Shown here piece after piece: positions 44,960-50,790 of a DNA stretch of 50,790 nt. The notes under the pieces are model-generated. The model saw only the letters and a list, made by a program, of their open reading frames with translations, ran no database searches and was not told the DNA's origin. Source of the stretch: TMP-86 sp031394735 (GTDB lineage: Bacteria > Pseudomonadota > Gammaproteobacteria > Steroidobacterales > Steroidobacteraceae); contig JANMXI010000265.1 in NCBI GenBank assembly GCA_031394735.1, positions 1-50,790 on the forward strand, written 5' to 3'. The position numbers were made by a program, and so were the translations under genes. Each line of letters starts with the position of its first letter. Within the stretch, counting starts at the first letter, position 1.

Positions 44960-45358
44960 ATGTCTCGCGAAGCTGACCCAAGGTTGCCTGCGCCGGTCGA
45001 GGCAGCCTTGTGCGAGATTTTCGGGGAAGCGGCGCGCAAGGTACGCCTGGTGCCGCATTCCTTCTTCGCAAGTTTGCACGGCCGCGCGGATGCGACTACG
45101 CGCCGCAATGTCATTTATCTGCGCGGCTCGCTGCAAGGATTTCTGAACGACCCGGAATTGATGCTGCACGAATATTTCCATGTGCTGCATCAATGGCGCA
45201 CCCGCCGCCTGACGGTTGTGGGCTACCTGCTGGAGTGGCTGAGGCGCGGGTATTGGAACAATCGATTCGAACGCGAGGCGCGAGATTTTACCGCGGCGCA
45301 CCTGCACCGGATGCATGCCCTGATGGCGGCAGCTTCCGCTGAGACAGTGACAGGCTGA
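44960..45358 (+). CDS. Small HExxH-motif protein, putative metallopeptidase
   Basis: A 132-residue protein of unknown function. It contains LMLHEYFHVLHQW (residues about 72-84), which includes the zinc-binding HExxH pattern HEYFH, followed about 25 residues later by NRFEREARDF, where the glutamate could be the third ligand of a gluzincin. No signal peptide or membrane segment is seen. It resembles eDUF4157-type short peptidase-like domains by pattern only. It lies 9 bp after the aqpZ remnant. The 3' end overlaps the antisense small membrane-protein gene by 71 bp. Confidence 0.7.
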   Translation: MSREADPRLPAPVEAALCEIFGEAARKVRLVPHSFFASLHGRADATTRRNVIYLRGSLQGFLNDPELMLHEYFHVLHQWRTRRLTVVGYLLEWLRRGYWNNRFEREARDFTAAHLHRMHALMAAASAETVTG

Positions 45359-45503
45359 CCAGGCAGATAAGGATGCCGAAAATTGTGCAAAGCAGCGCGA
45401 CATATGGAAACAGGTAGAACCAAGCCAGCATCAATGTGCCGCAGGCTGCCAGGAGCAGGATCAACCCCGACCAGGACCTTGTTATTTCACGTGTTTCTTT
45501 CAT
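45288..45503 (-). CDS. Small two-helix membrane protein of unknown function
   Basis: A 71-residue protein with two closely spaced hydrophobic helices (GLILLLAACGTLMLAWFYLF and VALLCTIFGILICLVSLSL) and short charged ends. The ATG at 45503 (MKETREITRSW) is preferred because GGAG lies 6 bases upstream; an in-frame start at 45530 also exists. It overlaps the HExxH gene on the other strand by 71 bp. No family is recognised. Confidence 0.55.
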   Translation of the reverse strand: MKETREITRSWSGLILLLAACGTLMLAWFYLFPYVALLCTIFGILICLVSLSLSQRKLPPSGHASGAGAPR

Positions 45504-45619
45504 GGCGGACTCCGCAGATTCGCTTAACATGGAGCGAGTTTGCTGCAGTTCCGGGTAGTACGAAATACGGCGTTCAGGGTATTCGCCTGTAAGAAATCCC
45601 TCACGCGCCGCGGAAGCCC

Positions 45620-46798
45620 TTACCCCAACATGGATTCGCGCCGCCAGTGTCGGGCGGTGAACAGGATAAGCACGCCCGCGACGCCCAACGACACGACTGC
45701 AGAGACAGCCAGATCCATCAACGCCGGCGTTTCACCGCGCAAGACGCTGGTCATGAGCAGATGCTGGCTCAACGACGGGATGGGCATCAGCGAACTCTTG
45801 GTCTTGAGCGAGTAAATGCTGGCGAACGCGATGGGCAGCGTCGGCACCAGCAGGACCGTGGTGAGGTAGGTTTGTGCTTCACGGTAACTGCGCGTGAAGG
45901 AAGCGACGAAGGTCATCAGCGCCGCACCCAGCGGCACGAAGGGCAGACAGATGGCGAACAGCAGCAACGCAGACTCTGCGCCAAGGTTCGAACTCATGCC
46001 GAGTTTTTCCAGCGGAACGAAACGAAACACCGTGACGAAGGCGGCGAGCGTGATGGCCAGCGACAGCGTCATGTAGGCGCAGGTCGCCAGAATCTTACCG
46101 CCGACCAGCGAACTGCGCGCCACCGGCAAGGTCAACAAGGCCTCGAGCGACCCGCGCTCGCGCTCGCCCGCCGTGCAGTCGATGGCCAGGTACAAGCCGC
46201 CCATCAACATCGCAAACAACACGAAATAGGTCATGAAACCCAGGATGACCACCGCCTTGCCGGTGGGCGTCGCAATGTCCACATCGTCCACGGCGATGGG
46301 CAGTGCGATCAGCGGATCGATGCCGCGGATCTGCAGGCGCACCTGCGCGATTTCGCTGCCGAATCCTGACAGGAGAGACTTGATGCGATCGACGTTCTTA
46401 CGGGATTGCGAATCGGCGCTGTCGGCCACCAGCTGCAGCGGCGCCGGCATGCCGGCGGTGAAGCGCGTCGCATAGTCCGCCGGCACGACCAGCACCATCT
46501 GCGCCGCGCCGCTGCGTACCACGTCGCGCGCGGCGTCTGCCGACAATGGGACGCGCGTCAATTGCACGCCATGCGACTGCAGAAACTGCAGCAGGCCGGG
46601 TGCATGATCGCCGCCGGCGACGGTCATCTGCAGCGGCACATCGGCCTCGGCCAGACTTTGATCCAGCATTCGCGTCACCATGGCGCCGAACAGAATCGGA
46701 CCGAACAAGGGCCCAAACAGCAACGCCGACAACAGCGTGCGCCGGTCGCGCAGGTTTTCGATGAATTCCTTGTAGAAGACCGTGAGGAGGGCGCGCAT
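45620..46798 (-). CDS. ABC-2 family transporter permease (NatB-like)
   Basis: Membrane component of an ABC exporter. The 392-residue protein opens with FYKEFIENLRDRRTLLSALL and a hydrophobic helix, followed by a large extracytoplasmic region (residues about 45-175) and five to six helices, one beginning FMTYFVLFAMLMGGLYLAID and ending the ERGSLEALLTLPVARSSLVGG loop, a family hallmark. This layout matches NatB/ABC-2 permeases. It follows the ATPase gene with a 1-bp overlap. The cargo is unknown; NatAB exports sodium in Bacillus, which need not apply here. Confidence 0.88.
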   Translation of the reverse strand: MRALLTVFYKEFIENLRDRRTLLSALLFGPLFGPILFGAMVTRMLDQSLAEADVPLQMTVAGGDHAPGLLQFLQSHGVQLTRVPLSADAARDVVRSGAAQMVLVVPADYATRFTAGMPAPLQLVADSADSQSRKNVDRIKSLLSGFGSEIAQVRLQIRGIDPLIALPIAVDDVDIATPTGKAVVILGFMTYFVLFAMLMGGLYLAIDCTAGERERGSLEALLTLPVARSSLVGGKILATCAYMTLSLAITLAAFVTVFRFVPLEKLGMSSNLGAESALLLFAICLPFVPLGAALMTFVASFTRSYREAQTYLTTVLLVPTLPIAFASIYSLKTKSSLMPIPSLSQHLLMTSVLRGETPALMDLAVSAVVSLGVAGVLILFTARHWRRESMLG

Positions 46799-47529
46799 CA
46801 GCTTAACCCCTCGGCGCTGCCCAGCACCCGCAAAAAGGCATCTTCGAAGGTGGAGGCGCCGCAGCGCTCGCGAATATTCAACGGCGTGTCATCCGCCAGC
46901 AGCGTGCCTGAGCCGATGATGACGACCCGATCGCAGAGCGCGGCAATCTCCTGCATCACATGCGAGGAGAACAATATGCAGTGCCCCTCCGCCTTCAGCC
47001 GCAACAGCAATTCACGCAGGTTGCGGATGGCCATGACGTCCAGCCCATTGGTGGGTTCGTCCAGGATCAGATTGCGCGGCGAGTGGATGAGCGCTCGCGC
47101 CAACGCGGTCTTCACGCGCTGGCCTTGCGAAAATCCTTTGGCACGACGGTCGATGAAGCTGCTCATCTCCAGCGTCCGCTCAAGTTCCTGCAACCGCGCG
47201 GCAACCACCGCCGCGCTCAAGCCTTGCAACGCGCCGAAATAGGCAATGTTCTCGCGCGCCGTGAGATTGGCATACAGGCCTGCGGCGTGCGGCAGCACGC
47301 CCAACTTAGCGCGCGCCGCGGAAGTTTCGCCGGCGATGTCGGTGCCATCGATGAGCGATGCGCCCGCGTCAGCCGTAAGGACGCCATACAGCAGGCGCAG
47401 GCAGGTCGATTTGCCGGCACCGTTGGGACCCAGCAGGCCGGTGATCTCGCCATCGCGGGCCATGAACGACACGGAGTCGACGGCACGCACTGCGCCGAAC
47501 CGCTTGGATAGGCCGCGTGCTTCGATCAT
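46798..47529 (-). CDS. ABC transporter ATP-binding protein
   Basis: Cytoplasmic ATPase of an ABC-2 exporter. The 243-residue protein has Walker A GPNGAGKST (residues about 35-43), a Q-loop, the signature FSQGQRVKTALARAL (the LSGGQ position reads FSQGQ) and Walker B NLILDEPTNGLD with the H-loop LFSSHVMQE. All ATPase motifs are present. Its ATG overlaps the stop of the hydrolase gene (ATGA), and the permease follows immediately, so the three genes form one operon. Confidence 0.93.
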   Translation of the reverse strand: MIEARGLSKRFGAVRAVDSVSFMARDGEITGLLGPNGAGKSTCLRLLYGVLTADAGASLIDGTDIAGETSAARAKLGVLPHAAGLYANLTARENIAYFGALQGLSAAVVAARLQELERTLEMSSFIDRRAKGFSQGQRVKTALARALIHSPRNLILDEPTNGLDVMAIRNLRELLLRLKAEGHCILFSSHVMQEIAALCDRVVIIGSGTLLADDTPLNIRERCGASTFEDAFLRVLGSAEGLS

Positions 47530-49028
47530 GGCGACGGCCCGCTGACCGCAACGAAAAAAGGCTTGGGTCGATGCCGCTTCAAACAGGTGGCGTCAAGGGT
47601 CGCGGGTTTCGCGTTGTCGAGAAAATCCGCCATCAGGCGCGGCACACAGGCGGTGGCAAGTTGACCGTGACCTTCTCCGGGCAGTATCAAGTGCCGATGC
47701 TGTGTCAGTCCGCGCGCCGCGCGAAACGCAGCGTCAGGAGGCGTGACGGGGTCGGCCTCCCCCGACAGCAGCAGGGTGGGAACCTCGCTGCTTAGATGCG
47801 CGTGCAGAGTCGGACTGACCGGCCCACGCGGCCAGAGTGAGCAGATCTCCCGCAGCCCATCCAGCTGATCCGTGCTTTGATAGGTCTTCGCCATCTCAGC
47901 GCGATCGAGTTGCACGGTCTCGATCACCGGCCAGTCCTCACTGCACACCACCGTGTTCTGCATACCGATGGCCAGCTGATCGCCCACCTGCCGCGCAGTC
48001 ATGACGGCTTGCGCGGCCATCGGCGCCAGATCCCCCTGTGCTGCGCGATGAATCAGCAGCGGCAGCATCGATGCCTGCGTGCTGCTGTAGGACAACAACC
48101 GCAACGCGGCGCCCAACACCGAACGGTTGAAGGTCAGCGGCATTCGGGTGTCGTTGGTGGGATCGGACAACTCGAGGGGCACCTGCGTGTTGCCGAATCG
48201 CAGCTTCAAGGCCGACCATTCCGTTGCCAGTTGCGGATAGGCGCGGGCGCACTCGGTGTTGCCTGCGCAGCGCGCAAGGATGGCCCGCAGCGCGCGCTCG
48301 CCGTCGAGCGGCGTGTCCGGTCCAATGGGACGCTGCGGATCGATGACGCCATCGAGCACTACTGCTTCCACCTGTGCGCCGTACGACCGCATGTATTCCT
48401 GCGCCACGCGCGTGCCGTACGAGGCGCCGTACAGGTCGATGCGCTCGTAACCCAGTGCGCGTCGCGCCTCTTCCAGATCCTGTACCGCAGCCGCCGTGGT
48501 GTAGAACCGCACGCGGTTGCCGAGCTTGCCCAGGCAGGCCTTCGTCGCGGCGCGGATCGCCGCCGGCGTGTTGGCCTCATCAGTCCAATCCTGCGGAAAT
48601 TCGCATTGCATGGGCGAGGAGGCGCCGGTGCCGCGCTGGTCCAGCAGCACGATGTCGTGATTGCGATTGATGCGTGCAAAGGCGGGCGCGACGCTCACGT
48701 ACATCGCGATCGCGCTCTGACCCGGCCCGCCGGCGAGCAGAAACAGCGGACTTGCCAGCTTGCGTCGGTTGAGCGCCGCGACGCGGGCAACCTTCAGCTC
48801 GATGTGGTTCGAGGCCGGGTCGTCGCGGTTTTCCGGCACGCTTAACTGGCTGCATTGCGCCTGTACCGAATTCAGCCGCAAGGGATGCTCCAAACGGCAC
48901 TCGCTCCATTGCAGCGGCGGTGCGCTCCAGGCGGGATTTGCGCCTAGAATTCCCACCACCAACGCAGCCAGCGCCCGCCAGGCGAGGCGCAGGGCAGTCG
49001 GCAGCGCCTGGCTGGGTGCGATCGTCAT
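47526..49028 (-). CDS. Exported alpha/beta hydrolase (TAP/S33 type)
   Basis: Predicted secreted peptidase or esterase of the alpha/beta-hydrolase fold. The 500-residue protein has a signal peptide (LAALVVGILGANPAWSA, cleavage about residue 36), the oxyanion-region LLAGGPGQSAI and LDQRGTGASSP, the nucleophile elbow DLYGASYGTR with serine, and a TAP-like C-terminal domain with LLLSGEADPVTPP (Asp) and GEGHGQLA (His). The full catalytic triad is visible. ATG 49028 is preferred over a TTG at 49058, which would put a basic stretch ahead of the signal. It is the first gene of the operon with the ABC-2 exporter. Confidence 0.87.
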   Translation of the reverse strand: MTIAPSQALPTALRLAWRALAALVVGILGANPAWSAPPLQWSECRLEHPLRLNSVQAQCSQLSVPENRDDPASNHIELKVARVAALNRRKLASPLFLLAGGPGQSAIAMYVSVAPAFARINRNHDIVLLDQRGTGASSPMQCEFPQDWTDEANTPAAIRAATKACLGKLGNRVRFYTTAAAVQDLEEARRALGYERIDLYGASYGTRVAQEYMRSYGAQVEAVVLDGVIDPQRPIGPDTPLDGERALRAILARCAGNTECARAYPQLATEWSALKLRFGNTQVPLELSDPTNDTRMPLTFNRSVLGAALRLLSYSSTQASMLPLLIHRAAQGDLAPMAAQAVMTARQVGDQLAIGMQNTVVCSEDWPVIETVQLDRAEMAKTYQSTDQLDGLREICSLWPRGPVSPTLHAHLSSEVPTLLLSGEADPVTPPDAAFRAARGLTQHRHLILPGEGHGQLATACVPRLMADFLDNAKPATLDATCLKRHRPKPFFVAVSGPSP

Positions 49029-49115
49029 CGTGAATTCGCGACGCGCCAGTGCGCGCAAAGGCCGGCGAGTTGGTAAATTGTCAGCACTGAAACAACCAGA
49101 CTCGGTGGATCATTT

Positions 49116-50642
49116 ATGAGCGTCATTCGGGAAGCGGATCTCATCGCCAGCGTGGCGGATGCTTTGCAGTACATTTCTTATTATCACACGCCGGATTTCA
49201 TTCAAGCGATGGGACGTGCCTATGATTTGGAACGTAGTCCGTCCGCGCGAGACGCGATCGCACAGATCTTGACCAATTCGCTGCTGTGCGCGCAGGGCCA
49301 CCGGCCGATCTGCCAGGACACCGGCATCGTGGTCGTGTTCGTCAAAGTGGGCATGGGCGTCCGCTGGGATGCCAGCCGCGATCTCGATGCCATGATCAAC
49401 GAAGGCGTGCGCCAGGCGTATCTGAATCCCGCCAACAAACTGCGCGCCTCGATCGTCGCCGACCCGGCCTTCAAGCGCGGCAATACCAAGGACAACACGC
49501 CGGCCGTGATCCACACCGAGTTCGTCCGCGGCGATCACCTGGAGATCACCGTGGCGGCAAAAGGCGGCGGCTCCGAAAACAAGTCCATGTTCGAGATGCT
49601 CAACCCCTCCGACTCGGTTGCGGACTGGGTGCTGGAGCGTGTGCCGGAGATGGGCGCGGGCTGGTGTCCGCCGGGCATGCTGGGCATCGGCATCGGCGGC
49701 AGCGCCGAGAAGGCGATGCTGCTGGCGAAGAAATCATTGATGGATCCCATCGACATCCTGGAATTGCAGGCGCGCGGCCCGAGCTCCAAGATCGAAGAAC
49801 TGCGGTTGGAGATCTTCAATCGCGTGAACTCACTGGGCATCGGCGCGCAGGGCTTGGGCGGCTTGACCACGGTGCTTGATGTCAAAATCCTCGACTACCC
49901 CACGCATGCCGCATCGTTGCCCGTCGCGGTCATTCCCAATTGCGCGGCGACCCGCCACGTGCATTTCACCCTGGATGGTTCGGGACCTGCGCATCTGGAG
50001 CCACCGGATCTGAATCTGTGGCCCAAGGTGACGTGGGTGGCGGATGCCGCGGCGCGCCGTGTCGATCTGAACACCCTGAGCGCCGCGCAGGTGCAGTCCT
50101 GGAAACCCGGCGAGCGCATTTTGCTGTCGGGCAAGATGCTCACCGGCCGCGATGCCGCGCACAAGCGCATCTGCTCACTGCTCGATGCCGGTCAACCGCT
50201 GCCGGAAGGGCTCGATTTCAACGGCCGTGTCATCTACTACGTCGGACCCGTGGATCCGGTGGGCAACGAAGTGGTGGGGCCGGCAGGTCCGACCACGGCC
50301 AATCGCATGGACCGTTTCACCGGGACGATGCTGGCGAAGACCGGGTTGCTGGCCATGGTGGGCAAGGCCGAACGAGGTGAGTCCGGCATCGAGGCCATTC
50401 GCAAACATAAATCCGCGTATCTCATCGCTGTCGGTGGTGCGGCGTATCTCGTCGCCAAGGCGATTCGCGCGAGCCGCGTTGTCGCCTTCGCTGATTTAGG
50501 GATGGAGGCGGTGTACGAATTCGACATCCGCGATATGCCGGTGACAGTGGCGGTGAGCGCGGACGGCGAATCCGTGCATGAGACCGGACCTGCGCAGTGG
50601 CGTGGGAAATTCGCCGGCATTCCGATCAGCGTCGATTCCTGA
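49116..50642 (+). CDS. Fumarate hydratase class I (iron-sulfur)
   Basis: Oxygen-sensitive 4Fe-4S enzyme that interconverts fumarate and malate. The 508-residue protein is a single chain with alpha and beta regions fused, as in FumA/FumB. Cluster-binding cysteines are plausible in RPICQDTG (C66), IPNCAATRH and the KRICSLLDAG segment. The C-terminal half shows YYVGPVDPVGNEVVGPAGPT, typical of the beta region. It is transcribed alone from an 87-bp gap with the hydrolase gene and converges on the LpxR-like gene, 4 bp away. Confidence 0.94.
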   Translation: MSVIREADLIASVADALQYISYYHTPDFIQAMGRAYDLERSPSARDAIAQILTNSLLCAQGHRPICQDTGIVVVFVKVGMGVRWDASRDLDAMINEGVRQAYLNPANKLRASIVADPAFKRGNTKDNTPAVIHTEFVRGDHLEITVAAKGGGSENKSMFEMLNPSDSVADWVLERVPEMGAGWCPPGMLGIGIGGSAEKAMLLAKKSLMDPIDILELQARGPSSKIEELRLEIFNRVNSLGIGAQGLGGLTTVLDVKILDYPTHAASLPVAVIPNCAATRHVHFTLDGSGPAHLEPPDLNLWPKVTWVADAAARRVDLNTLSAAQVQSWKPGERILLSGKMLTGRDAAHKRICSLLDAGQPLPEGLDFNGRVIYYVGPVDPVGNEVVGPAGPTTANRMDRFTGTMLAKTGLLAMVGKAERGESGIEAIRKHKSAYLIAVGGAAYLVAKAIRASRVVAFADLGMEAVYEFDIRDMPVTVAVSADGESVHETGPAQWRGKFAGIPISVDS

Positions 50643-50646
50643 TCCG

Positions 50647-50790
50647 TTAGAACACGTAGCTGAAGGTGATGGAGCCGAAGTTCTGCGCGGCGCTCTGCCC
50701 GTAGAATTCCTTGGTCCGCAGGTAGTGCGCGTAGGCTATCTTGCCGCGCCGCCACGACCAGGCGACGCCCAGCGCGGCATCGCCGACGAG
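50647..50790 (-). CDS. LpxR-like outer-membrane protein, C-terminal part
   Basis: Only the last 47 residues are in the window; the gene continues past the right edge. They read as alternating beta strands with VAWSWRRGKIAYAHYL, RTKEFYGQSAAQNFGS and a final ITFSYVF ending in phenylalanine, the usual outer-membrane insertion signal. The (R)TxEFxGQ...FGS pattern resembles the end of lipid A deacylase LpxR-family (DUF2219) proteins. Identification rests on this short tail and could be another beta-barrel protein. Confidence 0.55.
   Translation of the reverse strand, partial: LVGDAALGVAWSWRRGKIAYAHYLRTKEFYGQSAAQNFGSITFSYVF

Noticed and set aside
45480..45500. A parS-like sequence around TTTCACGTGTTTC
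   Set aside because: Only one arm matches; the other reads GTTTC instead of GAAAC, so it is not a palindrome. It falls at the start of a small gene.

Overview
This is a gene-dense, GC-rich stretch of a gammaproteobacterial chromosome that includes the replication-origin region. Diagnostic blocks are rpmH-rnpA-yidD-yidC-mnmE running away from dnaA-dnaN-recF-gyrB, a rhodanese-grxC-secB-gpsA cluster, glyQ-glyS-plsC, tatABC, and glnA with ntrB/ntrC. Together they fit a free-living gammaproteobacterium outside the enteric group, perhaps near Steroidobacterales, Nevskiales or Xanthomonadales; the placement is inferred from gene order and protein style, not from any search. I see no phage, insertion sequence, CRISPR array or tRNA.

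Layout. 1-7830 (+): TrkH potassium channel subunit, dtd, tatABC, a POT and an OPT peptide transporter, and an EamA exporter. 7844-10444: small membrane and SRPBCC proteins, a MAPEG protein and a degenerate GGDEF protein. 10459-13208 (-): CtpA-type protease and EnvC. 13285-15500 (+): rhodanese, grxC, secB, gpsA. 15520-19308: trmL, pyrD, an MscS channel and a two-gene module of a small protein plus a nucleotidyltransferase behind a double palindrome. 19314-23931 (-): the nitrogen block ntrC, ntrB, a DUF4124 protein and glnA, with a sigma-54 promoter and an NtrC-like site upstream of glnA. 24212-29498 (+): glyQS, plsC and a secreted serine hydrolase. 29716-36010 (-): gyrB, recF, dnaN, dnaA with a probable oriC between dnaN and dnaA and two identical perfect parS sites. 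36183-40044 (+): rpmH to mnmE. 39967-49028: an RND efflux pair, a broken aquaporin gene, a small HExxH protein, and a hydrolase/ABC-2 transporter operon. 49116-50790: fumarase and the 3' end of an LpxR-like outer-membrane protein gene.

Most of the window is ordinary core genome. The points most worth a second look are: gpsA and rnpA have no ATG, GTG or TTG upstream of their conserved N-termini, and each has an ATC at the expected start; aqpZ has a short frame-shifting internal deletion; a GGDEF protein has lost its catalytic signature but kept the c-di-GMP inhibitory-site motif; a nucleotidyltransferase pair sits behind two 18-bp palindromes 21 bp apart; several genes have a -10 box placed for leaderless transcription; and a 78-bp coding overlap between the RND pump and mnmE lies where mnmG would normally follow.
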